Part shown: positions 37,114 to 46,734 of the stretch, in pieces
Position numbering within the stretch: position 1 is the first letter of the stretch
How the letters are laid out: each line of letters opens with the position of its first letter
Assembly (NCBI GenBank): GCA_019054805.1
Contig: JAHQIY010000004.1
Location: 8,440,501-8,504,500, forward strand
DNA length: 64,000 nucleotides
Direction of reading: 5' to 3'
From: Brachionus manjavacas
Taxonomy: Eukaryota > Rotifera > Eurotatoria > Ploima > Brachionidae
Notes under the pieces: model-generated
What the model was told of the DNA's origin: nothing
Seen by the model: only the letters and a program-made list of their open reading frames with translations
Database searches by the model: none
Program-made: the position numbers and the translations under genes

Positions 37114-38469
37114 ATGGCAAATCAGCCAAAGACCATATTCATCTGTGCATTGCCTGGTACAGGTCATCTGAATCCAATTTTGAGGGTCTCAGCTGAACTT
37201 GTTGGGCGTAAGCACCGAGTTGTAGTTTTTTGTGATGATAAATTTCAAAAAATAATTGAAAAAAGTGGTGCCGAATATCGCCCATATTCGGTAAAATTTA
37301 CCCTACCATCTCAAATAAATCATCAGGATGTGGATGATATCCATGGAATGCTCTTGTTTTTTTTTCGATCAGTACAAGTTGCCTACGAAGATGTGGGCTA
37401 CATGCTAGAACAAGTAAACACTGAACGTCCTGATTTGATCATCTACGATCAATTTTCGTTCACTGCAAAATATTTGTTCAAATTGATGGAGAAAAATTAC
37501 CAAGATAAATCTTCACCTTTGAGGCCTCCGAAGGGTATTTGCTTCTATACCTGTTTTGCAATGAGACCTTCCATTTACCCTGACCAATATGAGTCTAAAA
37601 GACTACTGGTCACAGACTACTGGTCCAATTCACTGTCATACAGCGTTTTTAATGAACAGGTAAAACTTTGCCACAAGTACAAAATAGAGGCAGAGAACCC
37701 ATTTGAGTTGGCATATAACCATACTACAAATATAAATATCATTAGCTGTTTTCCAGAGCTGCAGCCCATGAGTGAAAAATTTGACTCATCTTTTAAATTT
37801 GTTGGATGTTGTCTTTCAAATGATAATCAAAATTTTGTGACAAGTGATAAACCACTAGGGGATATTTTACAATCATTTGAGCCAATTAATCCAAATTACC
37901 AAATGAAAAAAATGCCAAAAAAGCTGGTCTATGTTTCCTTGGGTACTTTGTTTAACCATAAAGTATGTGTTTTTGAGAAAATAATCGAATCAATTAAAAT
38001 TTTGAATGAGACATCAATGGAAATAATGGTACTGATCTCTTGCGGAAAAACAAGTCTTGATTACCTGGCTGAGAGAGTGAAAAATGGGTACTACATTCCA
38101 GATAATGTGGCACTGTTTGAATTTGTTCCACAAATTGAAATTTTGAAAAGAGCAAATTTATTTATTACCCATGCTGGAATGAACAGTAGCAGTGAAGCTG
38201 TACACAATGGTGTGCCAGTGATATGTATTCCTATTAAAGCAGATCAACCTTTATGTGCGATTCGTCTTGCTGATGATTTAAAATTAGGGGTTAGATTAGA
38301 CGCTGAGAAATTTGACTGCCAAGAAATGTATGAAGCAATTAAATTAGTTTTAAATGATTCTTCCTTCCTGCAACGAGCAGTTGATTTTTCAAAATTGTCA
38401 AGGAAATACAATGGTACTTTGAAGGCTGCAGATATTGTCCAGAATGTTTTGTCAAATGAATTTTATTAG
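37114..38469 (+). CDS. Glycosyltransferase family 1, MGT/YjiC-like
   Basis: This is an intronless gene of 451 aa with an ATG start. It would transfer a sugar from a UDP-sugar to a small acceptor in the cytosol. The N-terminal acceptor domain starts with FICALPGTGHLNPILRVSAE, the fold entrance of bacterial macrolide glycosyltransferases. The C-terminal donor domain has YVSLGTLFNH and the signature FVPQIEILKRANLFITHAGM followed by NSSSEAVHNGVP and KADQP; the His, Glu and Asp-Gln of the nucleotide-sugar pocket are present. Animal UGTs normally have a signal peptide, a luminal domain and a C-terminal membrane segment; none of these is here. Length and architecture therefore match bacterial MGT/YjiC proteins better. 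Horizontal origin is an inference. The AT-rich codon use matches the host, so any transfer is old. Confidence 0.88.
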   Translation: MANQPKTIFICALPGTGHLNPILRVSAELVGRKHRVVVFCDDKFQKIIEKSGAEYRPYSVKFTLPSQINHQDVDDIHGMLLFFFRSVQVAYEDVGYMLEQVNTERPDLIIYDQFSFTAKYLFKLMEKNYQDKSSPLRPPKGICFYTCFAMRPSIYPDQYESKRLLVTDYWSNSLSYSVFNEQVKLCHKYKIEAENPFELAYNHTTNINIISCFPELQPMSEKFDSSFKFVGCCLSNDNQNFVTSDKPLGDILQSFEPINPNYQMKKMPKKLVYVSLGTLFNHKVCVFEKIIESIKILNETSMEIMVLISCGKTSLDYLAERVKNGYYIPDNVALFEFVPQIEILKRANLFITHAGMNSSSEAVHNGVPVICIPIKADQPLCAIRLADDLKLGVRLDAEKFDCQEMYEAIKLVLNDSSFLQRAVDFSKLSRKYNGTLKAADIVQNVLSNEFY

Positions 38470-38655
38470 GAGTTTAAATTATTTTATAAAATTTTTGAAT
38501 AAAATTAGATTAATATTTTAATTTATATCAGAAATGTTTCTTGATAAATTTTCAAAAATGTGGTCATGATAAATATGAAGATTAAAAAGGTTAATTAATA
38601 AAATAAATATTTATCATAAAAAATAAAGCTCTACAATGAAATTAAGATTTATTTA

Positions 38656-39110
38656 ATGTTTAATGGATCGGAAAAACATAAAAAATTAAACTGGGATTTA
38701 TCAAAAGGTTATTGGAGTATTAATGATAATGAATTAGATTATTTGACTAAACATAAGCTTTAGGGTGTACCAATATTCAATACAATCATAAAACATAAAA
38801 CATAAAATAGATTTTTCTTAGTGAAATTAAATTAAAAAAATTTATCTAGCATCGAATGAAAATTTTTAAACTTACGACGAAACATTGTCATCAAAGAAAC
38901 CACATCGAATTTCTAAAGAAGTTCTGACAATTTAGAGTTTGATTTTGTTCACAATTTAATCTTTAAATCTAAAAAAAATCATTATATTTCTTTTTTATTT
39001 TAAATTTAATAAACATGTTTGTAAAAAAACTAAGAAAAAAAATTAATTATTTTTATTAGTTTAATAAAAGCAATAAGCGGAAAAAATATTTTTAATCAAA
39101 ATTTTTTTCA
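38656..39110 (+). repeat. Duplicated segment, copy 1 (with a 35-codon frame)
   Basis: 38656-38763 encodes a 35-aa frame with a protein-like core (LNWDLSKGYWSINDNELDYL). That core and the block 38915-39110 (around AGAAGTTCTGACAATT, AATAAACATGTTTG and TAATAAAAGCAATAAG) recur at 43675-43960, where the middle is missing. It may be an exon of an unrecognised gene or a repeat; both copies lie beside small-RNA genes. Confidence 0.6.
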
Positions 39111-39187
39111 ATAATAAATTTTTACTTATTTTGGTTGATTTAAAAAATCGAATAAAAATTCTTAAAAAATCAGCAGAAATAAAATAT

Positions 39188-39260
39188 TGGAGATGCCGGG
39201 TATCGATCCCGGTACCTCTCGCATGCTAAGCGAGCGCTCTACCATTTGAGCTACATCCCC
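39188..39260 (-). tRNA. tRNA-Ala(AGC), copy a
   Basis: This is a 73-nt cloverleaf: acceptor GGGGATG pairs with CATCTCC and has the G3-U70 wobble that identifies alanine tRNA. The anticodon stem CTCGC/GCGAG encloses TTAGCAT (anticodon AGC). The T-arm is CCGGG-ATCGATA-CCCGG. No intron and no encoded CCA. It forms a head-to-head pair with the copy at 39387. Confidence 0.97.
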
Positions 39261-39386
39261 TTGTTATTTGTAAACTCTTAGATGCTTTTTTTTTCATTTT
39301 ATCAAAAAATTACTAGACCGTGAGAAGATAAACATTTGTGCTTTTATTTGATATTTTCTTTTAATTGTATCATATATCAATATGAA

Positions 39387-39459
39387 GGGGATGTAGCTCA
39401 AATGGTAGAGCGCTCGCTTAGCATGCGAGAGGTACCGGGATCGATACCCGGCATCTCCA
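39387..39459 (+). tRNA. tRNA-Ala(AGC), copy b
   Basis: The sequence is identical to copy a by eye, in the opposite orientation. The 126-bp spacer between them is an inverted copy of the spacer between the pair at 50.7-50.9 kb. A T-run downstream can end polymerase III transcription. Confidence 0.97.
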
Positions 39460-39580
39460 ATTTTTTGTTTTTGCTGACTTTGTTCCAATATTTCGAATAG
39501 TAAAATGAATTTTTTCATCAAACCATTAACAAATAAGAGTAAATAACACAAGTTGGATTTATCTCTTTAAGTCATTAATA

Positions 39581-39660
39581 TACAGTGGTGTTCGGCTTTC
39601 TGAATTTTATCTTTTTTTACGCAAAAAATTAGAAAATCATAAATTTACCAATTTTTTAGT
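39581..39660 (+). repeat. Orphan transposon end, TACAGTGGTGTTCGGCTTTC type
   Basis: This matches the orphan end at 54811 (TACAGTGTTGTTCTGCTTTT) with a shared TTTACGCAAAA word about 35 bp inside. TA at the border and CAGTG start suit Tc1/mariner/pogo-type ends. No partner end is seen. Confidence 0.5.
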
Positions 39661-40035
39661 AAAGATAAGATTTCAATATTTTACGTTAATTTTTAAGATA
39701 AAAAAACAAAAATGTCCAAAATATTGAACAAATTTGACGTTTTTTTAAATATGATTCTTAAAGAATTTGCAAATTTTTCAAACGAGAAATTCATCAAAAA
39801 AAATTTTCTGTAATTTACGTAAATTTTCGTAAAATTCAATTTTTTTAGAGAAAACAGCGGTAAAATATCGTAAAAAAACGTTAAATGTTTAATATATATT
39901 TTGTAAGAAAAACCAAGAAAGAAGTCATACATTTATTTTTTTTGAATTTGATTTCCTTCCTAACAGATTTTGCAAAATATTTTTTTAAATTTTTTTAAAT
40001 TCGGTACTAAAAAAAGAGCGAAATATAAAAAATTA

Positions 40036-40204
40036 CTAATTTTTTATATTGCAATTTTCACAAAATATCCATCGGTTCTGAAAATTACTTTTGCATCTAA
40101 GACAACGTTTTGAACGCAATTCAAATGATTGATTATTTAATTGATCAATGTTGGTTGATCGAAGTGGTGTAATTGTAATAGATGACATCTTTGACGGAGT
40201 AGCT
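40036..40204 (-). pseudogene. Possible zinc-ribbon exon or gene fragment
   Basis: After an AACTAG acceptor-like site the minus strand reads about 55 codons to TAG, with SKRCLRCKSNFQNRWIFCE and NC completing a CxxC-(12)-CxxC zinc ribbon. No other exon is found nearby, so it is most likely a gene fragment. The family is unknown. Confidence 0.4.
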
Positions 40205-40329
40205 CTAGTTAATGCAAGACATTAAAGAATGTTTAACTCTTAACACCAGGTGTGGTAGCTAGCACTTGTCCTCATGATCGATAACCTATAATTTCAATTT
40301 TACATTACAGAAAAAAAATGGAAAAAGGT

Positions 40330-40700
40330 AAAAAAATTAGGGTGTATTGTCGAAGAGCCAAAAAGTTGTTTTTTCGATGTTTAATGGCAAAATCAAATTA
40401 TTTAATTTATAAAAACTATATATTCTAGTAGATATTTTTATGCTCTATTCAAAAATATAATCAGTTTTTGGGTGTATCTTAAAAGTTATGAGGGTGTTTG
40501 AGGGTGTTTTGGGTTTTTTTTTTTAATTCGAAATTTAAAGGTGATGATAGATTTTTTTTTAAATGAAAATGGGTGTAAAGTTAAATTCAGATAATTAGGA
40601 ATAAATGTATCAGAAAAAAATTTCACTTTTATAAAAATTTTGGTGATTTACACCCGGTGTTGTTTTTTCGCAATATTGATGGGTGTATGTTTTAGACATA
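40330..40700. repeat. Dispersed repeat rich in GGGTGT, copy 1
   Basis: 40425-40700 is a direct copy of 45465-45745, sharing AAATATAATCAG, TGAAAATGGGTGTA, AATTCAGATAATT-GGAATAAAT, TTTTGGTGATTTACACCCG and GGGTGTATGTTTTA-ACATAACC. The left end begins TTAGGGTGTATTGTC and the right ends in an inverted-looking ACATAACCCTAA, suggesting a DNA transposon with short ends. Confidence 0.65.
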
Positions 40701-40880
40701 ACCCTAATGCTCCTTCAGAATAAAAAAAATAAAAATAAATAAAATAAAAAAACAAAGTTAAAAAAGATAAGAAAAATTAAAAAAGCTAGTTTGAAATAGC
40801 TAGAGGTTAGACATGTTTAAGTATTTGATAGTTCAGGAAATAAAGAAGAAATTGTTTTTACACAATGGAGTTGGATATTT
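40700..40880 (-). mobile_element. LINE family 1 tail
   Basis: Minus-strand 3' end: part of the hairpin (CTAATGCTCC at 40704), 3' untranslated region with the GGTTAGACATGTTTAA word, then truncation at the ACACAATGGAGTTGGATAT block. Confidence 0.8.
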
Positions 40881-41035
40881 TATTTTATGAATGACGAAGA
40901 AAAAGTTGATTGGGAAATACAACAGCAATTACAACGTGTGATGAGTTGAGAAAATTACTAAAAAAAGTCTATCCATAACGCGAAACAGAGCTTGATCAAA
41001 ATTTTTTTCAGTCAGAATCAATTGCAAGCATCTTC

Positions 41036-41632
41036 GGGTCTCCCCGGTAGTGTTATCAACTGATAACATAAGATGTTATCAAATATTGAGCAACCGATTA
41101 TGTTATCAAGGTGATAACAACTTTTGTTATCAATAGATTTGGTTATCAGTAATTTAATATTATTTAAAGTGTTATCAATAAACTTATTATGTTATCAAAA
41201 AAAATTAAATTTTCATTTATATTTATAAAATTGACAAAAGTGAAATTATAAAAAAGTTAAAAGTTGCTATATATTTTTAAATAAAAATAATTAAATATTT
41301 TAAACACCGGAGTTTTTTTGTACTTTAACTACTAAAGGGTACAACTTTTAATTTTTATATAATTTCTCTTTTATCAATTAAATTTATTTAAAAAAACTAT
41401 TTTTTTTCAAATAAAACTAAACATTATGTCATCAAAGCTTATTTTGTTATCACATATAAAAATTACAAAAATTTTTTTGTTTGCAAATGTACAAATTTGT
41501 TATCAATTGTTATCTTTACTGATAACCAAATATATTGATAACAAAAGTTGATATCATCTTGATAACATAATCGGTTGCTCAATATTTGATAAATTCTTAT
41601 GTTATCAGTTGATAACACTACCGGGGAGACCC
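41036..41632. mobile_element. MITE-like element, 597 bp, 8-bp target duplication GCATCTTC
   Basis: GCATCTTC flanks both sides exactly (41028-41035, 41633-41640). The inverted ends begin GGGTCTCCCCGGTAGTGTTA and agree over about 115 bp with only a few changes. The arms contain repeated GTTATCA / TGATAAC words (over a dozen). The interior is AT-rich without a transposase. The 8-bp duplication fits a hAT-like element. The flanks read through as one degraded coding-like stretch (DEEKVDWEIQQQLQRV before, ASISSITVTKRSLNFN after), so it entered an already existing sequence. Confidence 0.93.
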
Positions 41633-41998
41633 GCATCTTCAGCATCAATTAGTTCAATCACTGTAACTAAAAGAAGTCTAAATTTCAATTAATTCAATCT
41701 TTAAAATTGTTTTTTTTTCTGTCAGAAATTACTGCTCTAATCTAATTTACATGATTTAAGTTACATTGAAAAAATCAATGATAAATGATCTTAATATTTA
41801 AAACCCAAATGTGTGAAAAAAAAAGTAAAATTTTCATGCATATACTTTCGAAAACTTACTTTAATATTTGAAAAATTGTCTTAATCCATTTTTACAACTT
41901 AAAAATAAATTTTAATTAAAAATTAAGAAAAGAAAAAAACATTCAAATTCATTGAAATTCATTCATTCAAGTTTTTCTTTCAAGAAATGTTGTTTGTA

Positions 41999-42308
41999 CA
42001 CCATGCCATAAAAAGTTAGAATCAAGTTGAAAAAAATAAAAATATTGTCATTTTGCCATTAAAAAAATCGTTAACTACGAATTTTTTTCAAATAATAGCT
42101 TTTTTGAAAGTAAGACTACCTAAAAATCTGACAAAATAGAGAAAAAATGGGTAAAAATAAAATAACTGATTAACAGAGATGGCAAAATGCATGTTTTTTG
42201 AAAAATCAGACAAAGACTGAAAGAGAAATGGCAGAGTTAACGAAATAATGAACAAAAAAACAATCAAATAGAAAAAAAAGTTTGATTCTTACTTTTTGTG
42301 ACATACTG
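41999..42308. mobile_element. Tc1/mariner-like MITE, 310 bp, TA duplication
   Basis: The ends are inverted repeats: CACCATGCCATAAAAAGTTA on the left and CAGTATGTCACAAAAAGTAA on the right strand, both followed by GAATCAA. TA borders both sides (41997-41998 and 42309-42310). The interior has no coding capacity. Confidence 0.85.
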
Positions 42309-42339
42309 TACTGAAATCATTTCAGTACAGTATTCATTA

Positions 42340-42644
42340 AATCATTTAATCAACACTTTTGAAAAAATATTTTAAAATCAATTTTTAACAAGAATTTTTC
42401 AATATAATAAATAAAATAAATCAATCAATTAAATAACCAATACTAATTTCTTTTTCTCTTATTTTTATTATTCTGGCAGCGGAGCAACAGGTAAAACCTT
42501 GTTCAATCTAAGCAAAAGATACGTCGAAAAAAATATTTTAAGTCAAAACTCTTTAATGCTAGATTTAATCGAAAATTTGATTCACAGTACAGACGGTAAA
42601 ACACCACTGGAAATTTTATTTAAACAAAAACTAAATTTCATTTA
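42340..42644 (+). pseudogene. Exon copy 3 with GSGATGKTL, probably ankyrin-type
   Basis: An intron-like AT stretch ends in TTCTGGCAG, followed by about 56 codons to TAA: GSGATGKTLFNLSKRYVEKN, then DLIENLIHSTDGKTPLEILF. Two GKT-x-L/PL words about 40 residues apart look more like ankyrin repeats than a Walker A motif, although GSGATGKT also fits a P-loop. Two more degraded copies lie at 15.2 and 15.8 kb. No continuing exon is found. Confidence 0.5.
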
Positions 42645-42954
42645 AAACTATTTTACTCAAGCTTTTCTTTTTTATCTAATTTTTAATCAATTATCTTCTG
42701 TATTTAACCTTTAACCGTAAGGTAAAAGAGTGCAAGCTCACGCCTTTTAAAATTATTAATAAACTAAACTAAACTTAATTTTTGATACGACACTTTTTGT
42801 CAATACCCTTAATGGTGATAGAGTAGCCAATAAATTTTTTCTATTATCGAATTTTTCCTGTACAATTAAAATTCTTTGGTTTAACTCCATAAAGCATACT
42901 TCATTTATGAGATGATTCTAAGATGAAAAATCCATAAAGTCATTGACAATATCA

Positions 42955-43455
42955 AAAATATTTCATTCATTATGTGAGCCATAAAAAGTTAATAAAGAAA
43001 AGTTTATCCAAAATGAATAAATTGCAAAATAAATAGTTACAATTTTTGCTAAAAAAAGCATCAACACTGATGTTCCTCTTCAAAACGAATAAATCTTTCG
43101 CCTTTTACTAAAGATTTCCGTGGAGGGGAACATACTATCAGTATGTACGCATTTGTGGAGCCTGACTCAAGTCAGGTAATATTAAAAATTAAAAATGAAA
43201 AAACCTAGCAATCATTAATAGATTCTTTCTTCAAATAAATTTTCATGTCTGACATCTTTTCAATCCTATCATTAAATATATTCATTAAAAATTATTTTAA
43301 ATCTTTGTAAAATGGCGAAGATTTTTTTATTCAAAAACTTGTTTATGACAATAGATATTTTGGATGAAAGTGCTGCAGATATTTATTAAAATTTTACGAT
43401 AACTGTATTAGAAAGTAAAATGTATTAGAGAAGTTAAGAGAATATAGTAATACCG
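42955..43455 (+). repeat. Left arm of a large inverted duplication carrying U5 snRNA
   Basis: The arm runs from the AAGTTAATAAAGAAAAG block about 90 bp upstream of U5, through U5, to beyond AAAGTGCTGCAGATATTTA (43365) and AGAATATAGTAATACC. The reverse complement is at 52105-52580. Identity is highest from -90 to +140 around the RNA gene and decays outward with small indels. Confidence 0.9.
43063..43178 (+). ncRNA. U5 spliceosomal snRNA, copy 1
   Basis: This contains the invariant U5 loop 1 and its stem: AAATCTTTCGCCTTTTACTA then AAGATTTCCGTGGAG. The lower stem I pairs ACTGATGTTCCTC with GAGGGGAAC...ATCAGT. A variant Sm site (GCATTTGTGG) and the 3' hairpin CCTGAC-TCAA-GTCAGG follow. Length about 116 nt matches U5. 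The product joins the U4/U6.U5 tri-snRNP and aligns exons during splicing. Upstream sequence is shared with copy 2 for about 90 bp, consistent with a conserved snRNA promoter. Exact ends are estimated from folding. Confidence 0.95.
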
Positions 43456-43674
43456 ATTGTATTTTAATAAGAAATAATAATAATTCATTTAAATATTTTA
43501 TTTTTGAGGATTTAAAAATTATTTGATTTAAAAATGGCAAGTTTTTTTTTCTATTTTACATTTCTATAAAAAATTGCGTAATTACATTTCAAACTTTAAC
43601 ATGCTTAAGTATTGAGTTTTAATGAAACAACGTAATTTCAAAATTTAAAAAAAGTTAAATAGAAAAAAAAACTT

Positions 43675-43960
43675 GCCAAATGGAAAAAATATAAAAAATT
43701 AAACTGGGATTTACCAAAAGGCTATTGGAGTTTTAATGATAATGAATTAGATTATTTGACTTTAGAAGTTCTGACAATTAAGAGTTTGATTTTGATTCAC
43801 AATTTAATCTTAAAATCCAAAAATATCATTATTTTTCTTTTTTCTTTTATATTTAATAAACATGTTTGTAAATAAACTAAGAAAAAAATTAATTATTTTT
43901 ATTAGTTTAATAAAAGCAATAAGTGGAAAAAATATCAATTTTTATCAAAATTATTTTTAA
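43675..43960 (+). repeat. Duplicated segment, copy 2
   Basis: Direct partner of 38656-39110 with the middle 150 bases missing; the core LNWDLPKGYWSFNDNELDYL is still open, then runs on into the second block. Confidence 0.6.
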
Positions 43961-45202
43961 TAATCATAACATGTCACTATTGTCGAAAATAGTCTTAAAT
44001 GGACAATTTTGCAAAATTTCTGTTTCGACATTAGTGACATGTCGTTATCTCAAAATAATGTGTAAAATAAAACAATAAATGAATTTTTCTAAAAATAAAA
44101 AGTGAAGTTTCATTACCTTATCGAAGCTAAATGCCTTTTACTTTTTGATTTTTTTAATTAAAGCTTATTTTTTAAAGTCATCTTATTTGCGAATCTAAAA
44201 TTTTGAATTGAAATTATAAAAACTAAAAAATTTTTGTTTAAAATCAAAATATTTCAGAAAAGAGAATTTGGATAACAAACACTGGAAAGAAGCCTTTTTT
44301 CTAAAAAACGAAAATCGTCTTTTTAATTATTTTATTTATGTATTCTTCAGAATTAAAATTATTAATTAAATAAAAAATAAACAAAATTTTTCTGTTTTAT
44401 CTTAGTCCTGAAAAAAATTCAAATAATTGATAGAAATTGAGGCTTTAATTTATATTTTCATGTTAATTGATTATACAATCTTCAATTTTTCAGTAAATTT
44501 TAATTCATTAAAATGTATCAACTCTTGAAAACGTCCATATTTTTTTCTTTATGTCAAGATTTATACTCTTGTAAAGAGATAATAAAATTCAAAAGCGGTT
44601 GTTCATAAACAATAAAGAAATAAAATTATTAAATTTTAAATAAAAATTCACATATAAATGATTTAGCCTACAAAACTGTGAGAAATGTGGCAATTGGATT
44701 TGTGGAGATTATTGGTCTAAAGGTTTGAGGCCAAATCAATCATTTTATTACAATCTGTACTATTTTTCAAGAATATTGGAATTAAAATAAATATGTCAGC
44801 TATTAAAATTTTGTATTAAAATTTTGTATTGGAATTTATGCATGAAAATTCAAATTAATAAAATTATAAATTAATAAATTTGTCTATTAAATAATTTTTA
44901 GACTTATTTTGATACAAAATTAAAAATGTTAGTATTTTTAAAATAGATAATCAAAAAATTTTATTTTGGTTCAGTTTATTGAAAATAACTTAAAAAAATA
45001 AAAAAAAATGTTGTTATTTCTCTTTAAATATTTTATTTCTAATGCTCTGCTGTTGTAGCATTAACAAATTACTAAAAAAAATTGTAAAATACAAATTTTA
45101 ATTTGAATATAAATGTTTAAATCAAAACCAAATATATTTCATTTGTTAGTTACTATCATTAATTATTTATAAAAAAATTTTTTTTGAATTTATAAATATC
45201 AA
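43961..45202. other. AT-rich spacer
   Basis: A short plus-strand open stretch at 44672-44790 after an acceptor-like TTTAG reads NCEKCGNWICGDYW, a CxxC...C pattern, but no other exon is seen. Otherwise featureless. Confidence 0.35.
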
Positions 45203-45275
45203 GGGGATGTAGCTCAAATGGTAGAGCGCTCGCTTAGCATGCGAGAGGTACCGGGATCGATACCCGGCATCTCCA
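45203..45275 (+). tRNA. tRNA-Ala(AGC), copy c
   Basis: Same 73-nt sequence as the other copies, with G3-U70 and anticodon AGC, followed by a T-run terminator. Confidence 0.97.
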
Positions 45276-45329
45276 ATTTTTTTTATCCTGATTTTTTAAG
45301 AATCTTTATTCGATTTTTAAATCATTTTA

Positions 45330-45436
45330 GGCTAAAATTGTCCAAATTAGAATGTGAAGCAGTTGAATCATTAGGCATTATCCATGAAATTACATCTTTT
45401 GTGCGAGTATTCTCAATCACTATATTTACTGTGTCA
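45330..45436. pseudogene. Fragment copied from the nuclease gene
   Basis: About 90 bases (AAATTGTCCAAATTAGAATG onward) match 46105-46200 of the nuclease gene at roughly 90 percent, in the same orientation. It lies about 650 bp from the intact gene's 3' end. Not functional. Confidence 0.85.
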
Positions 45437-45464
45437 TGTCGTTAAAATCGAGATTATACGTTAC

Positions 45465-45745
45465 ACCGGATATTTTTATGCTCTTTTCATAAATATAATC
45501 AGCTTTTGAGTGTATCTGAAAAGTTGTGAAATCATTTTTTAGATGTATTTTTATATTGTTTTTTTCACTTGGAATTTAAAAGCGATAATGCTTTTTATAG
45601 ATGAAAATGGGTGTACAATTAAATTCAGATAATTTGGAATAAATTTATCAAGAATAATTTATATTTTTTTAAAAATTTTGGTGATTTACACCCGCTGTAG
45701 CTTATTCTCAATCTTGGTGGGTGTATGTTTTATACATAACCATTT
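45465..45745. repeat. Dispersed repeat rich in GGGTGT, copy 2
   Basis: Partner of 40425-40700. Similarity is about three quarters by eye, with both ends of the shared block present. Confidence 0.65.
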
Positions 45746-45984
45746 CAAACTACAAAAAAAAAATTAAATTAAAAAATTTACTTAAAATTCCGAAAATAAA
45801 ATACTTTTTATATTAAATAAGTATACCTTATATAATTTACCTAACATTACCTTTGGACAGTTACAATTTTTTTAATTAATTAAAACTTTTTAAGGTTTCA
45901 GAATTTATTTCAATTTTTTTAATTTCTAACTTAAAAAATCTTTTTCGTTTATGAAGTTTCTGAAAGAAAAATCTTTAATTAATT

Positions 45985-46734
45985 TTAAGAATCATCACAT
46001 TCAGTTGGAATGTCCCATGAAACCAACTGTTTGATTTCTTTTTGCTCTTTGCTAAAATTGTGTAAAACAAAACCACTTTGGGCTTCAATTTCTTTTATGG
46101 TCACCAAAAAATTGTCCAAATTAGAATGTGAAGCAGTTGAATCATTAGGCATAATCCATGCAATTACATCTTTTGTGCGGGTATTCACAATAATTTTCCA
46201 GTAAAAATCAGGAGTACGAATACCATGCGTCGATATAAACAAATCATTGGTTTCATTATTGCCCATGATTACACCACCATATACCCTCAATGTATCCACG
46301 TCTCTTAAACACTCAATTATTTTCTCAGAACGAAGCCAAGCACCACCATTAAGGGTATGATGTTGTGGATTAATGTTGGTCATAAAGTTAGATTCCATAA
46401 TAGCTTGTTCAGAATGATCGAGATGATTTGCTGGAACCATGTGACCACGATCATAACCAGATTTATAATATGTTGAATATTTCAATTGTTGACAGTTAGG
46501 CGACACTTCTGGGTCTAAAGAATAAATTGAACTCCGCGGAAGAGAGCCAGTATCTTTTTCAGCAATGTAGTGGAATAAAACTGGAATGCGCTCTTTACAA
46601 TCAATCCAAACATCAAATAGAGAGTATTCACGCTTGAATACGCTTTTAAATGGACTATAGTTGGTGAAGTAAAATTCACTCTGAATGGAAGATTGGACTA
46701 AAGTAAGCAAAGGTAAAATAATAATATTAAACAT
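45985..46734 (-). CDS. Secreted DNA/RNA non-specific endonuclease (DRGH family)
   Basis: This is an intronless gene of 249 aa with an ATG start. A hydrophobic N-terminus (FNIIILPLLTLVQSS) suggests secretion. The catalytic box of the Serratia-nuclease/EndoG family is intact: SGYDRGHMVPANHLDHS with general base His98, then FMTNINPQHHTLNGGAWLRS with the metal-binding Asn. Downstream, RVYGGVIMGN and PDFYWKIIV match the usual strands. It would cut single- and double-stranded DNA and RNA with Mg2+, for example in feeding or defence. The lack of introns and compact bacterial-like size leave horizontal origin possible, but animal members also exist. Confidence 0.92.
   Translation of the reverse strand: MFNIIILPLLTLVQSSIQSEFYFTNYSPFKSVFKREYSLFDVWIDCKERIPVLFHYIAEKDTGSLPRSSIYSLDPEVSPNCQQLKYSTYYKSGYDRGHMVPANHLDHSEQAIMESNFMTNINPQHHTLNGGAWLRSEKIIECLRDVDTLRVYGGVIMGNNETNDLFISTHGIRTPDFYWKIIVNTRTKDVIAWIMPNDSTASHSNLDNFLVTIKEIEAQSGFVLHNFSKEQKEIKQLVSWDIPTECDDS

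Noticed and set aside
42466..42500. Walker A motif (GSGATGKT) of an NTPase
   Set aside because: No Walker B or other NTPase motif follows, and a second GKTPLEIL word about 40 residues on fits ankyrin repeats better. Left open rather than called.
45218..45445. 75-codon frame starting in the tRNA
   Set aside because: It merely runs through tRNA-Ala copy c and the copied nuclease fragment on the wrong strand.
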